A stretch of 64,000 nucleotides of DNA. Origin: Oceanitalea stevensii (lineage in GTDB: Bacteria; Actinomycetota; Actinomycetes; Actinomycetales; Actinomycetaceae). The translations under genes were made by a program, and so were the position numbers. Under the pieces are notes generated by a model. It saw nothing but the letters and a program-made list of their open reading frames with translations. It was not told the origin of the DNA and did not search any database. This document shows, piece after piece, positions 54,042 to 63,816 of this stretch; the first letter of the stretch is position 1, and every line of letters starts with the position of its first letter. The stretch is taken from NCBI RefSeq assembly GCF_014837105.1, contig NZ_JACSPO010000001.1, positions 811,662 to 875,661 of the forward strand. The letters are read 5' to 3'.

Positions 54042-57000
54042 ATGCACGGACCTGTCCGAGCGGGGCGCGGCTGCGCCGCAGCCCTGCTCGCCACCGCCCT
54101 CGTCCTCACCACGGCCTCGGCCGGGCAGGCGGCCCCCGACGCCCCGGTCGTCGTCGACGGCGACGGCTGGAGCGTCGAGCAGGCGCCGGGCGGCTACGTC
54201 GTCACCCTCGAGCTCGACGAGCCGCTGCCCGTCCGCGCGGCCGTCCCCCAGCTCGAGGCCGACGGCGAGCCGCTCGGCCTGGCGCGCGAGTCCCTCGACG
54301 GCCTCTCGCTCAGCGCCGTGACCACCGACGACGCCGTGCTCGACGCCGAGGAGATCACCCTCTCGTGGGGTGACGAGGACGCCTCCGCCACTGGGCGCCG
54401 GTCCGCCGGTCCGCAGGCCGCGGCACCGGACGACGCGGCCGACCGGGTCGTCCTCGACGTCGACCCCGCCGCGGACGGCAGCTACACCGTGGGCCGCGCC
54501 GACTACGACCTCGGCACCCAGGCCGTCGACCTCGTCGAGATCGGCGGGATCAAGGGCGAGATGCGCGCGGCCGTGTACTACCCGGTCGAGGCGCAGGGCG
54601 AGCGCCCCGTCGTCGTCTTCCAGCACGGGCGCCACGGTTCCTGCTCGCAGGGCACCCCGAACCCGAACCGCTACCCGTGCGGTCCGGACCAGGTCGAGAT
54701 CCCCAGCTACCGCGGCTACGACGCCCCCGCCGAGACCCTCGCCTCCCGCGGCTACGTCGTCGTCTCGGTCTCGGCCAACGCGATCAACTCCAACGACAAC
54801 CAGCTCGCCATCGACTACGGCGCGACCGCGCGCGGCGGCCTGGTCCTGTCCCACCTCGACCTCCTCGCCGAGGCGAACGCCGGGACGGCGCCCGGGCTCG
54901 ACCCGGTGCTCCGCGGCCGGCTCGACCTCGACCGCGTCGGCCTCATGGGCCACTCGCGCGGCGGCGACGGCGTCGTCCGGGCCGCGCTCATGAACGCCGA
55001 GCGGGAGGAGCCATACGGCATCGAGTCGGTGCTGCCGCTCGCGCCCGTCGACTTCGGCCGCCTCAGCCTGCCCGGCGTGCCGACCTACACCGTGCTCCCC
55101 TACTGCGACGGCGACGTCGTCAACCTCCAGGGCCAGCACTTCTTCGAGGACTCGCGGTACGCCGTCGACGACGACGTCCTGCGCGCCACCGCCCTCGTCA
55201 TGGGCGCCAACCACAACTTCTTCAACACCGTCTGGACGCCGGGCCTCTACCCCTACTCCGTCTCCGACGACTGGGCGGCTCAGGACCGCCAGCAGACCAA
55301 CCCCGTCTGCGGGGCCTCCGCCGAGTCCCGCCTGTCCGCCGCTGAGCAGTACGCGCTCGGTGACGCCTACATCTCCGGCTGGTTCCGCCTCACCATGGGC
55401 GGGGAGGAGGAGCTGCTGCCCCTCTTCGACGGCTCCGGTGCCCTGCCGGCGTCGATCGGCCGCGCCGAGGTCTTCACCGTCGCCCAGCAGCCCGGCTCCT
55501 CCCGGGCGGACGTCGCCCCCCTCGCGGCCGACAGCCCCCGCGTCCGTGCCGCCGGCGGCGCCCGCCTCACCTACTGCGCCTCGCTCAGCGAGCGCCCCTA
55601 CCCGCAGCAGGTCCGGCCGTGCGCCGACATCACCGAGGTGACCAGCTCCCAGGCGCCGCACTGGACGCCCATGCGCTTCGCCCCGTCCGCGCCGTCGGGC
55701 CAGATGGCGATCCTCGAGTGGACGACGGCGGGTGCCGGCCTGCGGGCCGACGTCCCGACCTCCGCCCGCGACGTCAGCGACCACGAGAAGCTCACCTTCC
55801 GCGCGGCCCCCACGCTCGCCGGTGCCGAGGACCTCACGGTCAGCCTCGTCGACGGCGCCGGCCGCTCGGCGAGCGCGCTGGCCTCCGAGGTCAGCCAGGC
55901 GCTCTCCCCGCTGCCCGGTGACGCGAGCCCGCTGCGCAAGGTGTACCTCCGCGCGGTCGAGATCCCGCTCACCGCCTTCGCGGGCGTGGACCTCACCGAC
56001 GTGCGCCAGGTGCGTGTGGCCGGTGTCGGTGACGCCGGCGCCGCCTACCTCTCCGACCTCGCGTTCTCCTCCCCCGCCGTCGGCACCCCCGGCACCGGGG
56101 ACCTGCCGAGCCTCACCGTCGCCGACGCGACCGTCAACGAGGGCGCCGGGCCGGGCACCGCGGCCGTCGCGCTGCGGCTCAGCGAGCCGGCGGCGAAGGC
56201 GGTGCGGACCTACGTCGAGGCGAACGGCGGGGAGACCGGCGCGCAGCGCCTGGCCGCACCCGTCGTCATCCCGCCGGGCGAGACCTGCGTGGTCTTCGAC
56301 GTGCCCCTCGAGGGCGACCGCCGCACCGCCACCGTCCCCACGACGAGCGTCACCGTGACCGCGGCGTCCGTCGTCGGGGCGTCCAGCGCCGACACCTTCG
56401 GCCGGCTCACCGTCCGGGAGGACGACGCCGTCGTCGACCGGGACGGCATCGTCCACGACATGGCGCCGGACCCCGGCCCGCAGGGCGACGTGTGCGCCCC
56501 CGCGCCGGAGGAGCCGACGGAGCCCACCGAGCCGACGGAGCCCGGCGAGCCGGGCACCCCGACGCAGCCGGGCACCCCGACGCAGCCGGGCACCCCGGCC
56601 CTCACGTCCGGCTTCTTCCTCAACGACGGCTGGGGCCCCTGGGCCACCTACGCCTTCCGCTACGGCCGGGCCACCGACGAGGTCCTCGTCGGTGACTGGG
56701 ACGGGGACGGCAACGACACCGTCACGCTGCGCCGGGGCCGGGAGTTCCACGTCTCCGACGCCCAGCGGGGCGGCGACGCGGCGCGGACCTTCAGCTACGG
56801 CCGCGCCGGGGACGTCGTCCTCGTCGGGGACTGGGACGGCGACGGCGTCGACACCCTCGCGGTGCGCCGCGGCAACGAGTACCACCTGAAGAACTCGGTG
56901 ACCGGCGGGGCGGCCGACGTCGTCGTCCGCTACGGCCGGGCCGCAGACGAGGTCGTCGTCGGCGACTGGGACGGGGACGGCCGGGACACCCTGGCCGTGC

Positions 57001-57281
57001 GCCGGGGCCGGGAGTACCACGTCCGCAACAGCCTCACGGCCGGACCCGCGCAGCAGGTCCTCACCTACGGGCGGGCCGGCGACGTCGTGCTCGCCGGTGA
57101 CTGGGACGCCGACGGCGTGGACACCTTCGCGGTCCGCCGCGGCAACGTCTACCACGTGCGGAACTCGATCTCCGGCGGCCCGGCGGACCGGGTCCAGTCC
57201 TACGGACGCGCCGGCGACGAGGTGTTCGTCGGTGACTGGAACGGCGACGGCCGCGACACCCTGGGGGTGCGCCGCTCCTGA
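54042..57281 (+). CDS. Secreted alpha/beta hydrolase with Calx-beta and FG-GAP-like repeats
   Basis: A 1079-residue exported protein. A signal peptide (about 1-30) leads to a propeptide-like beta region, then an alpha/beta-hydrolase domain (about 165-480) with nucleophile S305 in LMGHSRGG and a likely Asp/His in YCDGD and ANHNFF. A Calx-beta type domain (about 695-805) is followed by a Pro/Thr linker (PTEPTEPTEP) and four 45-residue plus one partial repeat of YGRAGDVVLVGDWDGDGVDT type. The repeats look like calcium-binding FG-GAP/VCBS blades. Substrate unknown; ester or polymer degradation outside the cell is plausible. A LacI-type operator suggests sugar control. Confidence 0.85.
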   Translation: MHGPVRAGRGCAAALLATALVLTTASAGQAAPDAPVVVDGDGWSVEQAPGGYVVTLELDEPLPVRAAVPQLEADGEPLGLARESLDGLSLSAVTTDDAVLDAEEITLSWGDEDASATGRRSAGPQAAAPDDAADRVVLDVDPAADGSYTVGRADYDLGTQAVDLVEIGGIKGEMRAAVYYPVEAQGERPVVVFQHGRHGSCSQGTPNPNRYPCGPDQVEIPSYRGYDAPAETLASRGYVVVSVSANAINSNDNQLAIDYGATARGGLVLSHLDLLAEANAGTAPGLDPVLRGRLDLDRVGLMGHSRGGDGVVRAALMNAEREEPYGIESVLPLAPVDFGRLSLPGVPTYTVLPYCDGDVVNLQGQHFFEDSRYAVDDDVLRATALVMGANHNFFNTVWTPGLYPYSVSDDWAAQDRQQTNPVCGASAESRLSAAEQYALGDAYISGWFRLTMGGEEELLPLFDGSGALPASIGRAEVFTVAQQPGSSRADVAPLAADSPRVRAAGGARLTYCASLSERPYPQQVRPCADITEVTSSQAPHWTPMRFAPSAPSGQMAILEWTTAGAGLRADVPTSARDVSDHEKLTFRAAPTLAGAEDLTVSLVDGAGRSASALASEVSQALSPLPGDASPLRKVYLRAVEIPLTAFAGVDLTDVRQVRVAGVGDAGAAYLSDLAFSSPAVGTPGTGDLPSLTVADATVNEGAGPGTAAVALRLSEPAAKAVRTYVEANGGETGAQRLAAPVVIPPGETCVVFDVPLEGDRRTATVPTTSVTVTAASVVGASSADTFGRLTVREDDAVVDRDGIVHDMAPDPGPQGDVCAPAPEEPTEPTEPTEPGEPGTPTQPGTPTQPGTPALTSGFFLNDGWGPWATYAFRYGRATDEVLVGDWDGDGNDTVTLRRGREFHVSDAQRGGDAARTFSYGRAGDVVLVGDWDGDGVDTLAVRRGNEYHLKNSVTGGAADVVVRYGRAADEVVVGDWDGDGRDTLAVRRGREYHVRNSLTAGPAQQVLTYGRAGDVVLAGDWDADGVDTFAVRRGNVYHVRNSISGGPADRVQSYGRAGDEVFVGDWNGDGRDTLGVRRS
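56661..57278 (+). repeat. Tandem 135-base repeats coding FG-GAP-like units
   Basis: Four full 135-base units and one 78-base partial unit encode YGRAxDxVxVGDWDGDGxDT-type motifs at the C-terminus of the secreted hydrolase. Acidic GDWDGDG clusters suggest calcium binding. Confidence 0.85.
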
Positions 57282-57291
57282 CCGTCCGCGG

Positions 57292-57319
57292 GGCCCCGCA
57301 CCGCTCCCGGTGCGGGGCC
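57292..57319 (+). terminator. Terminator hairpin after the secreted hydrolase
   Basis: A 12-bp perfect stem (GGCCCCGCACCG and its complement) with a four-base loop, starting ten bases after the stop. Confidence 0.78.
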
Positions 57320-57376
57320 TCGCCGTGCCGGCGGTCACAGGGACCTCGGGCCGCTGGACCCCGCCCTGCGGCGACC

Positions 57377-57382
57377 TACCAT
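57377..57382 (+). promoter_or_regulatory. Putative -10 box of mrp
   Basis: TACCAT ends six bases before ATG 57389. The GGGGGT between them is too close to be a ribosome site, so the mRNA is likely leaderless. Confidence 0.45.
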
Positions 57383-57388
57383 GGGGGT

Positions 57389-58510
57389 ATGTCTGCCCCC
57401 ACCGTCGAAGCGATCCGCACCGAGCTGGAGAAGGTCCTCGACCCCGAGATCCGCCGCCCCATCACCGAGCTCGGCATGGTGCGGTCCGTGGAGGTCGACG
57501 GCGGCGACGTCGTCGTCGGCATCGACCTCACCACCGCGGGCTGCCCGCTCCGCTCGACGATCACCAAGGACGTCACCGCCGCCGCCCAGCGGGTGGAGGG
57601 CGTCGCCGACGTCCGCGTCGACATGGGCGTCATGAGCGAGGAGCAGCGCAAGTCGCTGCGCTCCCAGCTGCGTGGCGGCGTCGCCGAGCCGACCATCCCC
57701 TTCTCCGAGCCGGGCAACCTCACCCGCGTCTACGCCGTCACCTCCGGCAAGGGCGGGGTGGGCAAGTCCTCCGTCACGGCCAACCTCGCCGCCGCGATGG
57801 CCGCCGAGGGCCTCAAGGTGGGCGTCGTGGACGCCGACATCTACGGCTTCTCCATCCCCCGCATGCTCGGCGTCGAGCACGCCCCCACCAAGGTCGACGA
57901 CATGATCCTGCCGCCGGTCGCCGGTGACGTGAAGGTCATCTCGATCGGCATGTTCGCCCCTCCCGGGCGTCCGATCGTGTGGCGCGGGCCGATGCTCCAC
58001 CGCGCGCTGCAGCAGTTCCTCGCCGACGTCTTCTGGGGGGACCTCGACGTCCTCCTCCTCGACCTGCCGCCCGGCACCGGTGACATCGCGATCTCCGTGG
58101 GCCAGCTGCTGCCGAACGCCGAGCTCCTCGTCGTCACCACGCCGCAGTCCGCAGCCGCGGAGGTCGCCGAGCGCGCCGGGTCCCTGGCCGGGCAGACGAA
58201 CCAGCACGTCGTCGGCGTCATCGAGAACATGTCGTGGCTCGAGCAGCCCGACGGCCAGCGGGTGGAGCTCTTCGGCTCCGGCGGCGGCCAGCAGGTGGCC
58301 GACAACCTCTCGGCCGGCCTCGGCTACGACGTCCCGCTGCTCGCCCAGGTGCCGCTGGAGATCAAGCTCCGCGAGGGCGGGGACTCCGGGCGGCCCTTCG
58401 TCCAGGACGACGACTCCCCCGCCGCCGACGCGCTGCGCGGCGTCGCGAAGCGGCTGAGCCAGCGGGCCCGCGGCCTGGCCGGGCGCTCCCTGGGCATCAG
58501 CCCGCTCTGA
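57389..58510 (+). CDS. mrp: Mrp/NBP35-family ATP-binding protein
   Basis: A 373-residue P-loop ATPase for iron-sulfur cluster carriage. An N-terminal MIP18-type domain (about 5-85; VLDPEIRRPITELGMV, TTAGCPLR) is followed by the MRP domain with SGKGGVGKSS (Walker A), DADIYG and DLPPGTGD. After VIENMSW the usual CxxC pair that holds the bridging cluster is absent, as is common in actinobacterial members. ATG 57389. It lies in the conserved sigE-tatB-mrp neighbourhood. Confidence 0.93.
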   Translation: MSAPTVEAIRTELEKVLDPEIRRPITELGMVRSVEVDGGDVVVGIDLTTAGCPLRSTITKDVTAAAQRVEGVADVRVDMGVMSEEQRKSLRSQLRGGVAEPTIPFSEPGNLTRVYAVTSGKGGVGKSSVTANLAAAMAAEGLKVGVVDADIYGFSIPRMLGVEHAPTKVDDMILPPVAGDVKVISIGMFAPPGRPIVWRGPMLHRALQQFLADVFWGDLDVLLLDLPPGTGDIAISVGQLLPNAELLVVTTPQSAAAEVAERAGSLAGQTNQHVVGVIENMSWLEQPDGQRVELFGSGGGQQVADNLSAGLGYDVPLLAQVPLEIKLREGGDSGRPFVQDDDSPAADALRGVAKRLSQRARGLAGRSLGISPL

Positions 58511-58520
58511 CGCTGCCGGC

Positions 58521-58566
58521 CGGTCGCCCCTTGCCGCTCCCCCAGGGGTGCGGCACGGGGCGACCG
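58521..58566. terminator. Terminator hairpin between mrp and tatB
   Basis: Outer stem CGGTCGCCCC/GGGGCGACCG and inner TGCCGC/GCGGCA with one mismatch, between the convergent mrp and tatB genes. Confidence 0.7.
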
Positions 58567-58616
58567 CTGACCGGTCGGTCGACGCACGCGGCCCCGCCGA
58601 GGGACGCGTGCCTCGC

Positions 58617-58934
58617 CTACGTCGCCTCGTCGTCGAAGGGGGCCCGGCCTCCGGGCGCCCTCGGGGGCCGCGCCGGGCGGTCGTCGTCCTCACGCAGGGC
58701 GTCGCGGACGATGCGCCGCGGGTCGTACTGGCGCGGGTCGAGCGAGCGCAGGTCGAGGTCGCCGAGCTCGGGGCCCAGCTCGGCGCGCACGCGGTCGGTC
58801 GTGTCCGTGGTGAGTCGGCGCAGGTTCCGCACGAGCCGCCCGAGCTGCTGCGCATACTCCGGCAGCCGCTCGGGGCCGATGAGGATGACCGCGAGGAGCG
58901 CGATGACCGCTAGCTCGGACCCGTTGATCGGCAC
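58617..58934 (-). CDS. tatB: Sec-independent translocase subunit TatB
   Basis: A 105-residue protein with a short N-terminal transmembrane helix (ELAVIALLAVILIG), the conserved hinge GPERLPEYAQQLGRLVRNLRR and an amphipathic, charged tail. It recognises twin-arginine substrates with TatC. GTG 58934 is six bases after TATCCT. The place beside sigE, the anti-sigma factor and an HtrA-like protease matches Rv1224 (tatB) in mycobacteria. Confidence 0.9.
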   Translation of the reverse strand: MPINGSELAVIALLAVILIGPERLPEYAQQLGRLVRNLRRLTTDTTDRVRAELGPELGDLDLRSLDPRQYDPRRIVRDALREDDDRPARPPRAPGGRAPFDDEAT

Positions 58935-58940
58935 GCTCCC

Positions 58941-58946
58941 AGGATA
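58941..58946 (-). promoter_or_regulatory. Putative -10 box of tatB
   Basis: TATCCT on the minus strand ends six bases before GTG 58934, just past the stop of the S1C protease gene. Confidence 0.42.
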
Positions 58947-58955
58947 GGCCGCTCC

Positions 58956-60554
<1,599 letters not shown>

Positions 60555-60591
60555 GGGCACAGTCTCCTCCCAGATCGGGGCGCGGGCCGCC

Positions 60592-61428
60592 TCAGCCCAG
60601 CGCCCACTCCGTCACGGTGTCCCAGCCGCGCGTGAACCGGGCACCGACCGAGGTGTCGTAGTCGCCGTCGGGCAGCGCGGCGAGGATGGCGTCGCTGGCG
60701 GAGGCGTCGTCGGGGGCGGCGAGGACGACGACGACGCAGCCCTCGCTCTGCAGGGCGAGGTCGTGGACCCCGCTGGGCAGGAGGAGCGCGTCACGCTGGC
60801 CGACGAGCTCGGTCTGCAGCTGCTCGGCGGTCTCGCCCGGCAGCACCCCGCGCTGCTGGAGGATCCGCACGTGCGCCATGGCCCCGGCGATCTCGACCTC
60901 GAGGACCTCACCGTCCGCGGTCTCGTGGACGGCGACGTCCACCACCCGCATGCCGCTGGGCAGCGACTCGGGCGCGCTCCACCCGTGCTCGGCCATCCAC
61001 GCGACGACGTCGCCGCTCACCTCGCCGCCCGCGTCGGCCAGTCCCTCGGGACGCTCACCGACGTTGCCGGAGACGACGTCGAGGATGGCGTGCGGGTCCG
61101 CCTGCGGCTCGGACATGCTCCCGACGACGACGAGCCCGACGGCGCACGCCGCGGCGAGCCCGCCGGCACCCGCCACCGCGAGCAGGACGCGCCGCCCGCG
61201 GGGCGCACGCTCCTCCGGGCCGGGCGACAGCGCGAGCAGGCGGGCGGTGAGCTCGGGGCCGGGCTCGACGTCCCACGCCCGGCTGAGCATCGTCCGCGAC
61301 GCGCGCTCCTGGCCGAGCAGCCAGTGGCAGCGCGCGCAGACCGCGGCGTGGGCGAGGAGCTCCTCGGCCTCGGCGGCGGGCAGCTGGCCGTCGACGAGCG
61401 GGGCGACCCTGGACCCGAGGTGGCTCAC
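60592..61428 (-). CDS. Anti-sigma factor with zinc finger (zf-HC2)
   Basis: A 278-residue protein with an N-terminal ZAS domain, H27-x3-C31-x2-C34 (HAAVCARC), that holds the sigma factor, one transmembrane helix (about 76-100) and an outside domain (about 110-278). GTG 61428 overlaps the sigE stop (GTGA), fixing the pair. It corresponds by position to RseA of mycobacteria, though the outside domain is larger than in the mycobacterial protein. Confidence 0.92.
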   Translation of the reverse strand: MSHLGSRVAPLVDGQLPAAEAEELLAHAAVCARCHWLLGQERASRTMLSRAWDVEPGPELTARLLALSPGPEERAPRGRRVLLAVAGAGGLAAACAVGLVVVGSMSEPQADPHAILDVVSGNVGERPEGLADAGGEVSGDVVAWMAEHGWSAPESLPSGMRVVDVAVHETADGEVLEVEIAGAMAHVRILQQRGVLPGETAEQLQTELVGQRDALLLPSGVHDLALQSEGCVVVVLAAPDDASASDAILAALPDGDYDTSVGARFTRGWDTVTEWALG

Positions 61429-61985
61429 GAGACCACCTCGCTGTCCACGGTGCCGGGGCGCAGGTGGCCCAGGCGGTCGCGGAGCATGGCGCGGCCACGG
61501 TGGATCCGCGAGCGCACCGTGCCCATCTTGATCCCGAGGGTCGCGGCGATCTCCTCGTAGGACAGGCCCTCGACGTCGCACAGGACGACGGCCACGCGGT
61601 ACTTGGGCGGCAGCGCGTCCAGGGCCTCCTGGATGTCCGGGTCGACGTGCCCGTGCTCGTAGCGGCGGTGCAGGTCGTGCTGCTCGTGCGAGGCGGGCAC
61701 CTCCTCGGCGTGCTCCCCGAGGTGGGTGAGCCGGACGCGGGAGCGCTTGCGGGCGCCGTCGAGGAAGAGGTTGGTCGTGATGCGGTGGATCCAGCCCTCG
61801 AAGGAGCCGGGCTGGTAGGAGTGCAGCGAGCGGAACACCCGGATGAAGGTCTCCTGGGTGAGGTCCTCGGCGTCGGCCTTGTTGCCGGTCAGCCGGTAGG
61901 CGAGGCGGTAGACCCGTGCGGAGTGGTCACGCACGATCTCCTCCCACGACGGCACGGTCCACGTGGTCTCGTCCTGAGCGGTCAT
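61425..61985 (-). CDS. sigE: ECF RNA polymerase sigma factor SigE
   Basis: A 186-residue ECF sigma factor. Region 2 (about 15-85; [29 protein letters not shown], split here as YRLAYRLTG and [11 protein letters not shown]) and region 4 (about 120-175; [36 protein letters not shown]) are intact. ATG 61985 follows GGAAGAGG. It directs envelope-stress genes and is held by the coupled anti-sigma factor. The divergent O-methyltransferase completes the order seen at Rv1220c-Rv1224. Confidence 0.95.
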   Translation of the reverse strand: MTAQDETTWTVPSWEEIVRDHSARVYRLAYRLTGNKADAEDLTQETFIRVFRSLHSYQPGSFEGWIHRITTNLFLDGARKRSRVRLTHLGEHAEEVPASHEQHDLHRRYEHGHVDPDIQEALDALPPKYRVAVVLCDVEGLSYEEIAATLGIKMGTVRSRIHRGRAMLRDRLGHLRPGTVDSEVVS

Positions 61986-62016
61986 GCGGTGGCCTCTTCC
62001 GTGCGGTCTGGCGACC

Positions 62017-62022
62017 AGGATA
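62017..62022 (-). promoter_or_regulatory. Putative -10 box of sigE
   Basis: TATCCT on the minus strand lies 31 bases before ATG 61985, leaving a short leader with the ribosome site. No ECF-type -35 was evident. Confidence 0.38.
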
Positions 62023-62065
62023 CGGAGCGAACCTGGGGAGCACCTGGGAGCGGGACCGCGGGCGC

Positions 62066-62071
62066 TACGAT
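62066..62071 (+). promoter_or_regulatory. Putative -10 box of the O-methyltransferase gene
   Basis: TACGAT lies 40 bases before the putative ATC start. Transcription from here would exclude the only in-frame GTG upstream (62001). Confidence 0.4.
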
Positions 62072-62111
62072 CAGGGCGACCCTCGTCCGTGCGCACCCAG
62101 GAGGCACCACC

Positions 62112-62747
62112 ATCGCTGCCGAGAAGGCCCTCAGCTGGGCCTACACCGAGGAGTTCGTCCCGGAGGACGACGCCACCGCCGCCGCCCGCCGCCGTGCCGA
62201 GGAGCTCGGCGCCACGGCCGTGAGCGCGGGGACCGGTGCGGCGCTGCGACTGCTGGCCGCCGCCGTCGGGGCGCGTGCCGTCGTCGAGATCGGCACGGGC
62301 ACGGGCGTGAGCGGCCTGTGGCTGCTCGGCGGGATGAGCCCGGACGGCGTCCTCACGACCATCGACGTCGACACCGACCACCAGCGCGCCGCCCGGGAGG
62401 CCTTCACCGCGGCCGGCGTGAAGTCGGCTCGTACCCGCCTCATCTCGGGGCGCGCCATGGACGTGCTGCCCCGGATGGCGGACAACGCCTACGACCTCGT
62501 ACTCGTCGACGCCGACCCCTCCGAGGCCGCCGACTACGTCGAGCAGGCCACGCGGATGCTCCGGGTGGGCGGCGTGCTCGCCGTGACGAACACCCTGTGG
62601 CACGACCGCGTGGCCGACCCCGCCCGTCGGGACGAGTCGACGGTCGCGATGCGCGAGCTGGGCAAGGCCGTGCGCGCGGACGAGCGTCTCACCGCGGCCC
62701 TGCTGCCCTCGGGCACCGGCCTCCTCGCCGCCGTCCGCCGCCGCTGA
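62112..62747 (+). CDS. SAM-dependent O-methyltransferase with apparent ATC start
   Basis: A 211-residue class I methyltransferase of the Rv1220c type, with the SAM motif [16 protein letters not shown] and [17 protein letters not shown]. The family N-terminus is expected at [15 protein letters not shown]. There, ATC at 62112 sits seven bases after AGGAGG. No ATG, GTG or TTG is in frame between the -10 box (62066) and this point. The nearest in-frame GTG (62001) would add 37 atypical residues and lie before the promoter. So either ATC is used, or the reference carries a changed base. The acceptor substrate is unknown. Confidence 0.88.
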   Translation: MAAEKALSWAYTEEFVPEDDATAAARRRAEELGATAVSAGTGAALRLLAAAVGARAVVEIGTGTGVSGLWLLGGMSPDGVLTTIDVDTDHQRAAREAFTAAGVKSARTRLISGRAMDVLPRMADNAYDLVLVDADPSEAADYVEQATRMLRVGGVLAVTNTLWHDRVADPARRDESTVAMRELGKAVRADERLTAALLPSGTGLLAAVRRR

Positions 62748-62766
62748 CCCCTCCGACCACCCCCCC

Positions 62767-62823
62767 CATATGCGGGATTCCTGCGGCCGGACGTGCGCTC
62801 GGACCGCAGAGATCCCGCATATG
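62767..62823. terminator. CATATG-capped hairpin, family B copy 2
   Basis: Arms CATATGCGGGAT and ATCCCGCATATG (12 bp perfect) enclose a CTGCGG/CCGCAG stem. It lies between the convergent O-methyltransferase and deoC genes. It shares its caps and its GCGGCC...GGACCGC core with the hairpin at 45929. Confidence 0.75.
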
Positions 62824-62837
62824 CGGGCGGTTGCGGG

Positions 62838-63497
62838 TCAGGCTTGCTGGAAGCCGTCGAGGACGGAGGCCGAGCCGGACAGGCCCAGGCGGGTCGCGCC
62901 GGCCTCGATCATCGCCTGCGCGGCGGCGGCGTCGCGGATGCCGCCGGAGGCCTTGACCCCGAGGCGGCCGTCCACGGTGCGGGCCATGAGCTCGACCGCG
63001 TGGACGCTGGCCCCACCGGTGGGGTGGAAGCCCGTGGACGTCTTGACGAAGTCCGCGCCGGCCGACTCCGAGGCCCGGCAGGCGGCGATGATCTGCTCGT
63101 CGTCCAGGGCGGCGGACTCGATGATGACCTTGAGGACGGCGGGGGCCGGCACGGCCGCGCGGACCGCCGCGATGTCCGCCTCGACGGCGGCCCAGTTCCC
63201 GGCGAGCGCCTCCCCGAGGTTGATGACCATGTCGACCTCGTCGGCGCCGTCGGCGACCGCGCGGGCGGCCTCGGCCGCCTTGACCTCGCTGTGGTGGGCA
63301 CCGGAGGGGAAGCCGCAGACGGTGGCGACGACGAGGCCCTCGGCGTTCTCCAGCGGCAGCTGGGACGGCGAGACGCACACGGCGAGGACGCCGAGCTCCC
63401 GGGCGCCGGCGACGAGCGCCGCCACCTGCTCGCGGGTGGCCTCGGGCTTGAGCAGCGTGTGGTCGATCATCTGGGCGACGGCGTGACGGGTGGTCAT
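62838..63497 (-). CDS. deoC: Deoxyribose-phosphate aldolase
   Basis: A 219-residue TIM-barrel aldolase that splits 2-deoxyribose 5-phosphate into glyceraldehyde 3-phosphate and acetaldehyde in nucleoside breakdown. Schiff-base lysine K152 (DFVKTSTGF) and K182 (GVKASGGI) are present, as are [10 protein letters not shown] and [12 protein letters not shown] 63497 follows GGAGGAAG. It ends at the CATATG hairpin. A small acidic gene lies 37 bases upstream. Confidence 0.96.
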   Translation of the reverse strand: MTTRHAVAQMIDHTLLKPEATREQVAALVAGARELGVLAVCVSPSQLPLENAEGLVVATVCGFPSGAHHSEVKAAEAARAVADGADEVDMVINLGEALAGNWAAVEADIAAVRAAVPAPAVLKVIIESAALDDEQIIAACRASESAGADFVKTSTGFHPTGGASVHAVELMARTVDGRLGVKASGGIRDAAAAQAMIEAGATRLGLSGSASVLDGFQQA

Positions 63498-63534
63498 GTG
63501 CTTCCTCCTGGACTCGGTGGACCGAGCCTATCGG

Positions 63535-63741
63535 CTACGCCTCCTCGCCCACGGCGGGGTCGTCGTCGTCGACGGGGACCTCGATGACCTGCTCGAGCTG
63601 GTCGGCCTCGGCGGCCTCGCGGTCGGGGTCGACGACCTCGGGCGGGCCGTAGTCCTCACCGGTCTCGGGGTCCAGGGCGGCCACGGCCTCCTCGGGGTCG
63701 GGCAGGTCCTCGGCAGGGGGCGGGCTCACGGGGTTGCTCAT
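63535..63741 (-). CDS. 68-residue acidic protein
   Basis: ATG 63741 opens a 68-residue frame very rich in Asp, Glu and Pro, containing EAAEADQLEQ, a motif like those of small DUF5709-type actinobacterial proteins; the match is weak. No membrane helix is present. It lies just upstream of deoC on the same strand and may share its transcript. Function unknown. Confidence 0.7.
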   Translation of the reverse strand: MSNPVSPPPAEDLPDPEEAVAALDPETGEDYGPPEVVDPDREAAEADQLEQVIEVPVDDDDPAVGEEA

Positions 63742-63816
63742 CGTCTCCCTCTCTCGGGTCGCTGACGGGGCCCGTCCAGTGTGACCCGTCGGCGGGCGAC
63801 GTGCAGGGCGGGCGGC

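Noticed and set aside
57389..58510. Loss of the CxxC motif in Mrp as a sign of a broken gene
   Set aside because: To my knowledge actinobacterial Mrp proteins commonly lack it, and the rest of the protein is intact.
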